From Candidatus Deianiraea vastatrix (GTDB taxonomy: Bacteria; Pseudomonadota; Alphaproteobacteria; Rickettsiales; Deianiraeaceae): a stretch of DNA of 64,000 nt. The stretch spans positions 366,744 to 430,743 of the forward strand of contig NZ_CP029077.1 in the NCBI RefSeq assembly GCF_007993655.1. The letters run 5' to 3'. Below the pieces are notes generated by a model. It had not been told where the DNA came from. It saw nothing but the letters and a program-made list of their open reading frames with translations, and ran no database searches. Both the position numbers and the translations under genes were made by a program. Shown here in pieces: positions 27,380 to 36,539 of the stretch. The first letter of the stretch is position 1, and each line of letters opens with the position of its first letter.

Positions 27380-28579
27380 ATGCAAAATTTGCAAAATAAT
27401 CAAGACGAAATACATAAAGAACCAGAAGTGGTGCTTAATTTTGGACCTCAGCACCCAGCAGCACACGGTGTTTTGCGTTTGGTTTTGAACATGGATGGCG
27501 AAACTATTAAAAGAGCCGACCCGCATATTGGCTTTTTGCATCGTGGAACTGAGAAATTAATGGAACAAAAAACATACCTGCAAGCCCTGCCTTATGTCGA
27601 TAGACTTGACTATGTATCGCCAATGTGTCAAGAGCAGGCATATTCCCTGACGGTTGAAAAGCTACTTGGAATAGAAATTCCAAAGCGCGCTAAATACATT
27701 CGTGTACTTTTTGCTGAAATTAGTAGGCTTTTAAATCACACCCTTTGCGTTGCATGTCATGGGCTTGATGTTGGTGCTATGACGCCACTTTTATGGCTTT
27801 TTGATGAGCGTGAAAAAATGATGGAATTTTACGAAAGAGCCTCAGGCTCAAGAATGCACGCCGCATATATCCGCCCAGGTGGGGTTGCCATGGATTTACC
27901 AAAAGGTCTACTTGATGACATAAAAAAATTCGCAGATGGCTTTGAGCAAAAAATTCGTGACACCGAAATTATGTTTGATAATCGCATTTTTAAAGATAGA
28001 CTTGTTGGAATTGGCGTTATTTCAAAAGAAGATGCTCTTGCTTTTGGTTGCTCTGGTGCAGTTTTGCGCGCATCCGGAGTTCCTTGGGATGTAAGAAAGG
28101 CAAGCCCATACGACGATTATGAAGATTTTGAGTTTGATGTTCCATTTAGAAATGGCGGCGATTGCTATGATAGATACATGATTAGAATTGAAGAAATGCG
28201 TCAGTCAATTCGCATAATTAAACAGGTAATTGATAAAATGCCAAATGGAGATTTCGCAAATCGCAATGCAAAAATTACCCCACCAAAGCGTGATGAAATG
28301 AAGACATCTATGGAGGCAATGATACATCACTTTAAACTGTTTTCCGAAGGTTATCACGTTCCGGCTGGGCAGGCTTATGTTCCAACTGAGGCTCCAAAAG
28401 GTGAATTTGGCGTAAATATTATATCAGATGGGTCAAATCGCCCATATCGTTGCTTTTTGCGCGCGCCGGGATTTGCTCATTTGCAGATTTTAGATAAAAT
28501 CTCTCGTGGTCATTTTCTTGCTGATATTCCATCGATAATAGCCTCTCTTGATATAGTTTTTGGCGAGGTTGATAGGTAA
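27380..28579 (+). CDS. nuoD: NADH-quinone oxidoreductase subunit D (49 kDa)
   Basis: Peripheral-arm subunit of respiratory complex I that forms part of the quinone site. The start at 27380 (M-Q-N-L-Q-N) is chosen because the promoter lies between it and the longer frame start at 27335. The extra 15 residues of the longer frame are hydrophobic and not found in NuoD. Conserved blocks include [29 protein letters not shown] and the C-terminal D-I-V-F-G-E-V-D-R. Unlike in most Alphaproteobacteria, it is not flanked by nuoC or nuoE, so the nuo operon is split. Confidence 0.96.
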   Translation: MQNLQNNQDEIHKEPEVVLNFGPQHPAAHGVLRLVLNMDGETIKRADPHIGFLHRGTEKLMEQKTYLQALPYVDRLDYVSPMCQEQAYSLTVEKLLGIEIPKRAKYIRVLFAEISRLLNHTLCVACHGLDVGAMTPLLWLFDEREKMMEFYERASGSRMHAAYIRPGGVAMDLPKGLLDDIKKFADGFEQKIRDTEIMFDNRIFKDRLVGIGVISKEDALAFGCSGAVLRASGVPWDVRKASPYDDYEDFEFDVPFRNGGDCYDRYMIRIEEMRQSIRIIKQVIDKMPNGDFANRNAKITPPKRDEMKTSMEAMIHHFKLFSEGYHVPAGQAYVPTEAPKGEFGVNIISDGSNRPYRCFLRAPGFAHLQILDKISRGHFLADIPSIIASLDIVFGEVDR

Positions 28580-28682
28580 ATAATGTAACTATTATCTGGT
28601 ATTTGCAATTTTTAATCTTTGCAAAATTAACTTGATAACGGTGCATAAAAAAATGGTTTTTAAAGAGGTTTTGATATGTAAT

Positions 28683-29111
28683 ATGCAAATAATTACAGCA
28701 AATAATAAGCATTGCAAGCAAATTAAAGAGCTACTAAAGCAACTTGAATACAGTATGTCAGATGATCAAATTCTTGAGAGATTAAATATATATAATGACG
28801 ATTTTCATAGATGTTTTTTGGCAGTTATTAACGACGAAATCGCTGGACTTGTGGCTTTATCCATAAGGGAGCTATTTATAATACAGACAAGAAAAGCTTT
28901 TATTGAAGGTTTAGTGGTGGATGAAAAATTTAGGGGGCAAAAAATTGGTGAAAAATTACTAAAATATTCCGAAAATTACGCAAAAAATCAAGGATGCTCT
29001 ATTGTTGAATTAACATCTGGTAAAAGACGTGAAAAAAACGGCGCACTGCGATTTTATGAGCGACTTGGCTTTTCCGACGGGCAAAAAAATTATTTGAGGA
29101 AGAATGTTTAG
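28683..29111 (+). CDS. GNAT-family N-acetyltransferase
   Basis: A 142-residue acetyl-CoA-dependent acetyltransferase. The start at ATG 28683 (M-Q-I-I-T-A-N-N) gives a normal GNAT N-terminus; the longer frame from 28632 adds 17 unlikely residues. The acetyl-CoA loop is V-D-E-K-F-R-G-Q-K-I-G-E-K-L-L, followed by R-F-Y-E-R-L-G-F near the end. The substrate is unknown. A second GNAT gene follows 6 nt downstream, so the two form a pair. Confidence 0.85.
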   Translation: MQIITANNKHCKQIKELLKQLEYSMSDDQILERLNIYNDDFHRCFLAVINDEIAGLVALSIRELFIIQTRKAFIEGLVVDEKFRGQKIGEKLLKYSENYAKNQGCSIVELTSGKRREKNGALRFYERLGFSDGQKNYLRKNV

Positions 29112-29117
29112 AAATAT

Positions 29118-29810
29118 ATGATAAAGAAATTTGAAAATGATTTACTAAAATTACCAAATGCAACCTTGCTTGGATCGGATGATGTCGAGTATATAAAGCT
29201 TTCAAACGGCTTGCTTGCAAAATGTCATATATCGCCATATATGTTTTTGGCAGGAAATATAAATGATAACGAAATTAATCACCATTTTGACGATAAAAAG
29301 GAAATTAAACTTTTTTGCCATGAAATTAATTTTGAAACTTTTTTCAAACTCGGTTGGAAATTAAGCCCAAGGGTCGAGCTAAGTTATAAGGGGGGCGAAA
29401 TTAATCACATTGCAAGCGATGAAATTAATATTGCTTTGCTAGATGAAAATAATTTTCAAAACTGCACTTGGTATGATTTTATGCTCACAATTTATAAAGA
29501 TAAATCAAGCTTTCTTAAAAGAAATTTTGGTTTTATAGCATTAATTGGAGGTGAAATTGCAGGTGAGTGCTATACATGTGCAACTTCAAATGAAAAGGCC
29601 GAAATTGCAATTATTACATCTGAAAAATTTAGAAATAAAGGTATTGCATCAATTTTAACAAAATGCCTAATTAATGAATGTTTAAAGCGGAATCTTATTC
29701 CAATATGGACATGCGCCACGGAAAATATTCCATCTTTCAAAACCGCGCTGCGAAATAACTTTTGCATCGATAAATACTATCTCCACCCACACAATAAGGT
29801 AAAAATTTGA
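29118..29810 (+). CDS. GNAT-family acetyltransferase with N-terminal extension
   Basis: A 230-residue protein. The N-terminal ~130 residues are not recognised. The C-terminal ~100 residues are GNAT-like: I-A-L-I-G-G-E-I-A-G-E-C, then I-T-S-E-K-F-R-N-K-G-I-A-S-I-L-T as the acetyl-CoA loop, and a late W-T-C-A-T-E-N-I-P-S. This layout resembles the FR47/ZmaR-like acetyltransferases. It lies 6 nt behind another GNAT gene. The target is not evident. Confidence 0.75.
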   Translation: MIKKFENDLLKLPNATLLGSDDVEYIKLSNGLLAKCHISPYMFLAGNINDNEINHHFDDKKEIKLFCHEINFETFFKLGWKLSPRVELSYKGGEINHIASDEINIALLDENNFQNCTWYDFMLTIYKDKSSFLKRNFGFIALIGGEIAGECYTCATSNEKAEIAIITSEKFRNKGIASILTKCLINECLKRNLIPIWTCATENIPSFKTALRNNFCIDKYYLHPHNKVKI

Positions 29811-29882
29811 AATATTTATGCAATTTATGATATTTTTAGATCTTTGCAATGTATAAATATTATAATATACAAAACTCCTTTA

Positions 29883-30854
29883 TTAATCAATAAAATTTTC
29901 GTTTTTAGTAAATGAAAATGCGCGCAATTTAGCGCTTCGGCTGCGAATATTTTGCGAAATTTCATCTTTTGACGGCGCAATCACGCCATTATGTAATTTT
30001 TTTACGAAAAATGGTAAATTTGTGCATATTTTTTGTTCTTTTTGCACAAAATTTGAGTAATTTTTATCAAAATCGTCTTTTTCAAGATTTTGTTTATCGT
30101 GACTTTTAATAAAGTCTTTGATAATTAAGTCTTCAAGCGAATGAAAGGAAATACACGAAACATGCAGGCCCTCATGAGCCGCGAAATACACAGCATTTAT
30201 CGCATTTTCTATCTCTAAAAGCTCGTCATTTATGTAAATTCTTATCGCCTGAAACGTCCTTGTTGCGGGGTGAATCGTGTCATTATACCTTCGAGCCGCC
30301 GCTTTTACGATATTTGCAAGCTGCACGGTTGTCTTTATTTCCTCATTTTGTCTTGCTTTTACAATGGCTTTTGCGATAATTCTTGACTTCCTTTCGTCGC
30401 CGTATTTATATATAATATTGGCTAAACTTTCCTCGTCAATTGAATTGATAAATTCATGCGCAGAGATCTTGCAAAGCCCCATCTCCATTGAAAGATTGCC
30501 ATCTTTTTGAAACGAAAAACCACGATCAGGACTATCAATTTGCATGGATGATACCCCAAAGTCAAAGGCAATTCCGTCAATTTTTATAGGCTGTAAATTT
30601 TGTATAATTGTCTTTAAATTCCCAAATTTTTCGTTAATAAATTTCAAGTTTGCCTTTGGAAAATCAGCTTTTAATTTTTCAAAATTTGGATATACACTCA
30701 TGTCTCTGTCAATGCAAAAAAGCGTTATTTCATCGCATCTTTCAAGCATTTCTCGGCTATGCCCACCGCCACCAAATGTACAGTCAAAATATACCCCATT
30801 TTTCTTAATTTCAAGAAAATCTATTGTCTCTTTTTTTAAAACTGTTATGTGCAC
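29883..30854 (-). CDS. rsmH: 16S rRNA (cytosine1402-N4)-methyltransferase RsmH
   Basis: Methylates C1402 in the decoding centre. The 323-residue protein has the SAM site F-D-C-T-F-G-G-G-G-H-S near 23-33, the block F-D-F-G-V-S-S-M-Q-I-D near 99-109, G-D-E-R-x-S-R-x-I-A-x-A-I and the tail I-R-S-R-S-A-K-L-R. It is normally the second gene of the dcw cell-division cluster, but here no mraZ, ftsL or ftsI adjoins, so the dcw cluster has been broken up. It is divergent from hslU. Confidence 0.94.
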   Translation of the reverse strand: MHITVLKKETIDFLEIKKNGVYFDCTFGGGGHSREMLERCDEITLFCIDRDMSVYPNFEKLKADFPKANLKFINEKFGNLKTIIQNLQPIKIDGIAFDFGVSSMQIDSPDRGFSFQKDGNLSMEMGLCKISAHEFINSIDEESLANIIYKYGDERKSRIIAKAIVKARQNEEIKTTVQLANIVKAAARRYNDTIHPATRTFQAIRIYINDELLEIENAINAVYFAAHEGLHVSCISFHSLEDLIIKDFIKSHDKQNLEKDDFDKNYSNFVQKEQKICTNLPFFVKKLHNGVIAPSKDEISQNIRSRSAKLRAFSFTKNENFID

Positions 30855-30933
30855 TGATTTAATTTATGTATTTTTATAATAACTATTGCATTTTAAAAAT
30901 CAAGAGTCTACAAATTAAAAAATATATTTTTAT

Positions 30934-32265
30934 ATGGAACTGAGCCCAAAGCAGATTTTTGATGAATTAAATCAATATATTGTTGGTCAAGATGTTGCAA
31001 AAAAAACAATTGCAATAGCACTGAGAAATAGACACAGAAGGCTTAGTATTAAAGATGAAGCCTTGCAAGACGATATAATACCAAAAAATGTTTTAATGAT
31101 AGGTCCAACTGGTGTTGGAAAAACAGAAATCGTGCGTCGTGCTTCACAAATTTGCAATTTTCCCTTCATAAAAGTTGAGGCAACACGCTTTACAGAAGTT
31201 GGCTATGTTGGTAAAGATGTTGAAAGCATTATTCGCGATCTGCTTGAGCAAAATATAATAAAATACAGAACAGAAGAAAAGAAAAAATACACAAAACAAG
31301 CAAAAAAAGAAGCACAAAATATTGTTTTTGATAAACTCCTTGCAACAGAAATATCTCATTCAGAAACTGACTCAAAAGAAATGCGTAAAAAATTTGATAA
31401 TGGCGAATTTAATAAAATTAAAATTAAAATCGATGTTAAAGAAGAGACACTTGATCAATCCTCAAGCTTTGAAATGCCTGGAATGCCTGGTGGAATTCAA
31501 ATGGGTATTATATCAATTGGTGAAATTTTGGGAGTTAGTAAAGATAAATACAAAAAAGTTGAAAAAACCGTTGAGGAAGCTATAAAAATACTTACAGAAG
31601 AAAAGCTCGATGAAATGATTGATAGCAAAGATTTTGCAAAAATGGCTGTCAAAGATGTGCAAAATAATGGTGTTGTTTTTATAGACGAAATCGACAAATT
31701 AATCAGTTCTGATGCAGCTTCTTCGCGTGGCGAGGTTTCTCGTGAAGGCGTGCAACGTGACTTGCTTCCAATTGTTGAAGGCACAACAGTTAGCACAAAA
31801 CACGGCTATGTTGACACTCGTCATATTTTGTTTATCGGATGTGGTGCTTTTTACTCAAATAAACCGTCCGACCTACTTCCGGAGCTGCAAGGAAGGTTTC
31901 CAGTGCGTGCAAAGCTGAAAAATTTAAACGCCGAAGATTTCTTTAAAATCCTTTCGTCTACTAAAAATAACCTTCTTTCTCAATATCGCGAGTTGCTGTT
32001 AATAGATGGCGTTGATGTTCAGTTTGAAGAAAGCGGAATTCGCGAAATTGCAAATATAGCCGATACTTTAAATGTGGAAAACGAAAATCTTGGCGCGCGC
32101 CGTCTTTACACGGTTGTTGAAAAAATGCTTGAGGAGCTTTCGTTTGAATATCCAAAAGATAAATCAAAAACTGTGAAAAAAGTTAAAATCGACGCAGAAT
32201 ATGTTAAAAAAGCCTTGACGGAAATTACAAAAGATAAAATTGAATATAAGAAATTTATTTTGTAA
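30934..32265 (+). CDS. hslU: HslU, ATPase of the HslVU protease
   Basis: AAA+ unfoldase that feeds substrates into the HslV peptidase. At 443 residues it has normal length. Walker A G-P-T-G-V-G-K-T is at 57-64, followed by R-x-A-x-x-x-x-x-P-F-I-K-V-E-A-T-R-F-T-E-V-G. Walker B reads V-V-F-I-D-E-I-D-K, and sensor 2 lies in N-L-G-A-R-R-L. The C-terminal tail that docks into HslV (K-K-F-I-L) is retained. hslV, usually directly upstream, is not in the window; the upstream neighbour is divergent rsmH. Confidence 0.97.
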   Translation: MELSPKQIFDELNQYIVGQDVAKKTIAIALRNRHRRLSIKDEALQDDIIPKNVLMIGPTGVGKTEIVRRASQICNFPFIKVEATRFTEVGYVGKDVESIIRDLLEQNIIKYRTEEKKKYTKQAKKEAQNIVFDKLLATEISHSETDSKEMRKKFDNGEFNKIKIKIDVKEETLDQSSSFEMPGMPGGIQMGIISIGEILGVSKDKYKKVEKTVEEAIKILTEEKLDEMIDSKDFAKMAVKDVQNNGVVFIDEIDKLISSDAASSRGEVSREGVQRDLLPIVEGTTVSTKHGYVDTRHILFIGCGAFYSNKPSDLLPELQGRFPVRAKLKNLNAEDFFKILSSTKNNLLSQYRELLLIDGVDVQFEESGIREIANIADTLNVENENLGARRLYTVVEKMLEELSFEYPKDKSKTVKKVKIDAEYVKKALTEITKDKIEYKKFIL

Positions 32266-32270
32266 TTTTT

Positions 32271-33017
32271 ATGATACCAAAGTATTTTCATTTCTTTGAT
32301 ACCTCAAGAAATCGTAAAATTCCTGTTATTGTTTATTTCTCAAATAATCAAAGTAATAAAGTGGTAATTTACAATCCTGGATACGGCGGCGGACCGGAAA
32401 ACATGAAAAAGGCTGAAGCTGGAGAGCGAAAGTGGCCAATGGAACAGGCAGAATATTTAGCAAAATTCTTCGTTGCAAAAGGCTATAATTTTATATCAAT
32501 TCAACACGATTTACCAGGCGATACAGGTGGGCTTGAAACCCTTGACCCAAATGCAGTTCAAGCTATCGTTAGAAAGCCTTTGTGGATTCGCGCAGAGCAG
32601 AATTTATTATTTGTAATAGATGAATTAAAGAAAAAATTTCCAGCTTTGAACTTTGATAAATTTATCATAGGTGGACATTCAAATGGTGGAGATATTGCTA
32701 AATTTTTTGCAAATAATCACGAAGAAATGATTGATTTTGTAATTTCACTTGATGGCAGAAGATGTCCGATTAAATCGAATGCCAATCTAAAAATTTTAAT
32801 GTTTGAAGCAAGCGATACCTCAACTGACGATGGAGTAATTCCAAAAGAAGGAACGCAAGAAAATCCACTACGTCAAAATCTTGAATGGATAGTAATAAAA
32901 CCAAAAACAGCCGTTCATGAAAGTTATTGTGATAATCATGTTGACGCAAAAGATGACAACATAGAAGTTCAAAAGCAAGTTTGCAAAACTATTGAGTGGA
33001 TTGTGGATAATTTTTAG
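32271..33017 (+). CDS. Alpha/beta-hydrolase-fold protein
   Basis: A 248-residue serine hydrolase candidate. The nucleophile elbow is G-G-H-S-N-G-G near residues 138-144. An oxyanion-side N-P-G-Y-G-G-G lies near 35-41, and a histidine near H-V-D at about 222-224 could complete the triad. No signal peptide is seen. It resembles chlorophyllase/PAF-acetylhydrolase-type predicted hydrolases, but the substrate cannot be told. It starts 5 nt after hslU and 3 nt before a CPT-like kinase, forming the first gene of a tight three-gene cassette. Confidence 0.75.
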   Translation: MIPKYFHFFDTSRNRKIPVIVYFSNNQSNKVVIYNPGYGGGPENMKKAEAGERKWPMEQAEYLAKFFVAKGYNFISIQHDLPGDTGGLETLDPNAVQAIVRKPLWIRAEQNLLFVIDELKKKFPALNFDKFIIGGHSNGGDIAKFFANNHEEMIDFVISLDGRRCPIKSNANLKILMFEASDTSTDDGVIPKEGTQENPLRQNLEWIVIKPKTAVHESYCDNHVDAKDDNIEVQKQVCKTIEWIVDNF

Positions 33018-33020
33018 ACT

Positions 33021-33599
33021 ATGATCATCCTGCTAAACGGAACATCTTCAGTTGGTAAATCAAGTATAGCAAATGAAATTCATGCGATTACAAAAGAACC
33101 TTTCTTAATATTTTGTATGGATGCTTTCTTTGCAATGTTGCATCCAAGATATGATGGACTTGGAAAAGACCATATTGAAAAGCGAAAAGGTGATGGAAAA
33201 CTTGGCTTTTATACCTCAGATACACAAACTGGATATCGTATTGAAAGTGGCGAACTTGGTTTTAAAGTTGATTTGGCATTACCAGAAGCGATTGCAGTTA
33301 CTGCAAAAACGGGGTTAAATCTTATAGTGCCAGTTGTGATAAGCAATTATAAATGCCTGAGTAACTATAAAAAAGCTTTACAAGAATTGAAGTATGTCTT
33401 AATTTATGTTGACTGCAAACGAGACGAAATTCAAAGACGAGAAACCGCAAGAGGTGACAGACTACAAGGCACAAGCCTTGATTTACTTGATAGATTTGAG
33501 ACAAAAAATGAATATGATTTTAAGGTTGATAGTACGAGCACTTCATCAAGAGAGTTGGCAATTGCGATTTTAAATAACTTTAATATTGAGATGTTATGA
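33021..33599 (+). CDS. Chloramphenicol-phosphotransferase-like kinase
   Basis: A 192-residue P-loop kinase with L-N-G-T-S-S-V-G-K-S-S-I at residues 5-16. It then has F-x-x-D-A-F-F-A-M-L, resembling the D-x-F segment of the CPT family, and R-E-T-A-R-G-D-R-L-Q-G near residues 139-149 as the probable lid. Chloramphenicol 3-O-phosphotransferase from Streptomyces is the model enzyme, but most relatives have unknown small-molecule targets, so resistance is only a possibility. It overlaps the following GNAT gene by 4 nt (ATGA). Confidence 0.75.
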   Translation: MIILLNGTSSVGKSSIANEIHAITKEPFLIFCMDAFFAMLHPRYDGLGKDHIEKRKGDGKLGFYTSDTQTGYRIESGELGFKVDLALPEAIAVTAKTGLNLIVPVVISNYKCLSNYKKALQELKYVLIYVDCKRDEIQRRETARGDRLQGTSLDLLDRFETKNEYDFKVDSTSTSSRELAIAILNNFNIEML

Positions 33600-34096
33600 T
33601 AATAATACGTAAATTGATCAAAGAAGATTTTATACAAATCCACCAAAGCTTTAATGATATTGGCTGGAGTAAACCAATATCGCTTTTTGAGCAATATTTT
33701 AATGAGCAGGAAAAGGGTCAAAGAGTTTGCTTTATTGCATTAAGTGGCGATATTTTTGCTGGATATGCGACGCTTTTGAATAAATCAAAGTATGAAAATT
33801 TTGCAAATAATAATATACCGGAAATATCAGATCTTAATGTTTTGCGAAAATTTCAAAATCAAGGAATTGGCACTTTGTTGATTAAGGAGTGTGAAAAAAT
33901 TGCAAAAATCACTAGTAATAAAGTTGGACTTGGTGTCGGGCTAACTTCAGATTATGCAAATGCGTTTAGACTTTATTTAAAGCTTGGATATTTACTAGAT
34001 GGAAATGGACTTGCAAGTAATGGCAAAATACTTAAATACAATGAAACTGCGGTAGTAAATGATGAATTGAATTTATACTTGATTAAAATATTGTGA
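33596..34096 (+). CDS. GNAT-family N-acetyltransferase
   Basis: A 166-residue acetyltransferase. The acetyl-CoA loop is L-R-K-F-Q-N-Q-G-I-G-T-L-L-I, followed by a late G-L-G-V-G-L-T-S-D-Y-A-N-A-F-R-L-Y and K-L-G-Y. The substrate is unknown. It overlaps the kinase gene by 4 nt, so the hydrolase, kinase and acetyltransferase are probably translated from one message. bioF begins 38 nt later. Confidence 0.85.
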   Translation: MIIIRKLIKEDFIQIHQSFNDIGWSKPISLFEQYFNEQEKGQRVCFIALSGDIFAGYATLLNKSKYENFANNNIPEISDLNVLRKFQNQGIGTLLIKECEKIAKITSNKVGLGVGLTSDYANAFRLYLKLGYLLDGNGLASNGKILKYNETAVVNDELNLYLIKIL

Positions 34097-34134
34097 ATTA
34101 ATTTGGATATTGTAATATATTTTTTATTGAAAAA

Positions 34135-35244
34135 ATGAATTTTGAAGATCGAGTTGGTGTAAAAATTGCAGATAAAATCGCAAGAAATCAACTTAGAATC
34201 CTTGAAAAAAAATCCGATTTTGACATAGATTTTTCAAGTAATGACTATCTTTGCCTTGCAAAAAATGAAAAAGTCATTAATAGTGCTTGTGATTTTGCAA
34301 AAAAATATGGCACAGGAGGCGGATCTTCGCGCGTTTTATCAAGTATTGATGCATATTTTGAGCTGGAAGAGTTGATTGCAAAATGCAAAAATAAAGAAAA
34401 AGCCCTGCTTTTTTCAAGTGGCTTTATGGCAAATCACGCGTGTTTATCGGCAATTTTGTCACTTTATAGCGAAAATGAAATCGATATTTTTTCAGATAAA
34501 CTAAATCACGCCTCAATTCACAGTGGAATTGGAAATCGTCATCAAATTCGATACAATAATATTGACTTAAATCACCTTGAATTACGCCTAAAACAAAGCA
34601 CAAAAAAGCATAAAATCGTAATCACAGAGGGGGTTTTTAGTATGGATGGAACAATTTTGGATATTGATAATCTAATTGCATTAAAGCGTAAATACGGCTT
34701 TATGATTTATATAGATGAGGCACATTCTATCGGTGTTTTTGGCGAAAATGGCTATGGTTTATCTACAAAATATGCAGGTGAAATCGAATTTTCCATGGGA
34801 ACTTTAAGTAAGGCAATTGGATCTCAAGGCGGCTATATCGCTGTTAATTCGAAAATCTCAGATTATTTATTAAATTTCTGCCAAGGTTTTGTATATTCAA
34901 CCGCGATAAATCCACCTGCTATTGGCTCTGCGATTTGCGCTATAAAACTGCTTCCATCCTTGGAAAATGAGCGTTTAAAATTGTTTGAAAACAGAAATTA
35001 TCTTAGCGGTTTTTTTGAAAAAGATGTAATAACCCAGTCCAAAAGTCAAATTTTCCCCATATTAATGCCATCTGAAATTGATGCAATAAATTGTCAAAAA
35101 AGCCTTATGGAAGCTGGGATTTTTGCGCCAAGTATAAGGCCGCCAACTGTGCAAACTTCAAGAATTAGAGTATCGCTTAATGTAAGTCACAGTAAAGAGG
35201 ATATCGATAAATTAGTGAAAATTTTAAGATTATATGCGGCATGA
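34135..35244 (+). CDS. bioF: 8-amino-7-oxononanoate synthase
   Basis: PLP enzyme that joins pimeloyl-ACP and alanine in biotin synthesis. At 369 residues it is slightly short. Features are F-S-S-N-D-Y-L-C-L near residues 36-44, G-T-G-G-G-S-S-R near 60-67, Y-I-D-E-A-H-S-I-G-V-F-G, and the PLP lysine K226 in G-T-L-S-K-A-I-G-S-Q-G-G. Glycine C-acetyltransferase (kbl) is the near alternative, but the next two genes are bioC and bioD. bioC overlaps its end by 11 nt. Confidence 0.92.
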   Translation: MNFEDRVGVKIADKIARNQLRILEKKSDFDIDFSSNDYLCLAKNEKVINSACDFAKKYGTGGGSSRVLSSIDAYFELEELIAKCKNKEKALLFSSGFMANHACLSAILSLYSENEIDIFSDKLNHASIHSGIGNRHQIRYNNIDLNHLELRLKQSTKKHKIVITEGVFSMDGTILDIDNLIALKRKYGFMIYIDEAHSIGVFGENGYGLSTKYAGEIEFSMGTLSKAIGSQGGYIAVNSKISDYLLNFCQGFVYSTAINPPAIGSAICAIKLLPSLENERLKLFENRNYLSGFFEKDVITQSKSQIFPILMPSEIDAINCQKSLMEAGIFAPSIRPPTVQTSRIRVSLNVSHSKEDIDKLVKILRLYAA

Positions 35245-35959
35245 TGTGACGAAAAACATTGCAAATAAATTTGATAAATACGCAATTTCCTACGATGAAA
35301 ATGCATATCTGCAATCTCAAATTGCCGATTATTTCTCGCTTTTTATACAAAAAAACTGCATAAATATTGATAAAATCTGCGAAATTGGCTGTGGAACCGG
35401 TAATTTAACACAGAAAATCTCAAAAATATTCACAAATTCGTCAATTACCGCCCTTGATATATCAAAAAACTCAATAGAAATAGCGAAAAAAAAAGTGGAA
35501 AACAGCAATGTTAAATTTAAAATAGAAAGTGCTATAAACTGCAAATATACCGATTACGACGGGATAATATCATCCATGAGCCTGCACTGGCTTGGTGAAA
35601 ATTTGTTAGAATTTTTAAAAACTCTAGAGGTAAATTACGCTTATTTTGCAATTCCTGTAGAAAATTCACTGATGCAAGTGAAAAATCGCATTTTAGAGCT
35701 TGGCGCGCTTGATACCATCACAAAATTTCCAAAAAATGCCGATATTATAGAGGTTTTAGGGCAAAAATTTAATATTAAATCTGAAATATTTCGGGTAAAA
35801 ACACAAATGCAAATGAATAAGGCAATAAAAAATCTAGCAAAATTCGGCACTTTAAGTAATAATAGAAATTCTATTGCAAATATTAAAAAAATACTTGAAG
35901 ATAATAAAATCATAGATATTGATTACGAAGTTTTAATGTTATTTTGTGAAAGAAAATAG
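35234..35959 (+). CDS. bioC: Malonyl-ACP O-methyltransferase BioC
   Basis: SAM methyltransferase that starts the pimelate moiety by capping malonyl-ACP. The 241-residue protein begins with the F-D-K-Y-A-x-x-Y-D-E-N-A segment typical of BioC and has the SAM motif C-E-I-G-C-G-T-G-N-L near residues 49-58. The acidic D-I-S-K-N-S follows, and S-S-M-S-L-H-W-L near 114-121 is characteristic. It overlaps bioF by 11 nt and bioD by 14 nt, so the three are translationally linked. Confidence 0.88.
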   Translation: MRHDVTKNIANKFDKYAISYDENAYLQSQIADYFSLFIQKNCINIDKICEIGCGTGNLTQKISKIFTNSSITALDISKNSIEIAKKKVENSNVKFKIESAINCKYTDYDGIISSMSLHWLGENLLEFLKTLEVNYAYFAIPVENSLMQVKNRILELGALDTITKFPKNADIIEVLGQKFNIKSEIFRVKTQMQMNKAIKNLAKFGTLSNNRNSIANIKKILEDNKIIDIDYEVLMLFCERK

Positions 35960-36533
35960 GTTTTTTATTACAGGAACTGGCACAAATGTTGGAAAAACGC
36001 TAGTTTCCATGCTGCTTTGTAAAAAATTTGGCTTTAAATATTGCAAACCAATTCAATCAGGGTCGGCTTTTGGCACAGATTTTGATTATATATCCTCGAT
36101 GGGTATTGAGATTTTCCAGCCAAGTTACAATTTACTTGCGCCGCTTTCGCCAAATATAGCAGCAAAATATGAAAAAATTGATATCGACGCTCAAAAAATC
36201 AAAATTCCTGACTGTGAAAATTTAATTGTTGAAGGCGCAGGTGGCATATTTGTTCCGATAAATAATGAGTTTTTAATGACATACATTCCAAAAAAATTTA
36301 ATCTTGAAACAATAATCGTGGCCAAAGGTGGTCTTGGTGTCATAAATTCCACATTGCTTACAATTGCTGCATTAAAAGCGGAAAAACTTCCAATTCGTGG
36401 TGTAATTTTCAATTGCGCAAGCGATGACGAAATTGCTTCAATAATGCAGTTTTGCGATGTAAAAAATTTGGGTAGAATTGATCACATTTCGTGCTTAAAT
36501 ACTGACAATATTGCTCATGATATCAATCTCTAA
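35946..36533 (+). CDS. bioD: Dethiobiotin synthetase
   Basis: ATP-dependent closure of the ureido ring to make dethiobiotin. The P-loop G-T-G-T-N-V-G-K-T is at residues 10-18, with K-P-I-Q-S-G near 35-40 and V-E-G-A-G-G near 95-100. The reading frame uses a GTG start at 35946 inside bioC. At 195 residues it is somewhat shorter than usual (about 220). bioA and bioB, needed to finish the pathway, are not in the window. It converges on the glycosyltransferase gene with a 6-nt gap. Confidence 0.9.
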   Translation: MKENRFFITGTGTNVGKTLVSMLLCKKFGFKYCKPIQSGSAFGTDFDYISSMGIEIFQPSYNLLAPLSPNIAAKYEKIDIDAQKIKIPDCENLIVEGAGGIFVPINNEFLMTYIPKKFNLETIIVAKGGLGVINSTLLTIAALKAEKLPIRGVIFNCASDDEIASIMQFCDVKNLGRIDHISCLNTDNIAHDINL

Positions 36534-36539
36534 TTTGTC

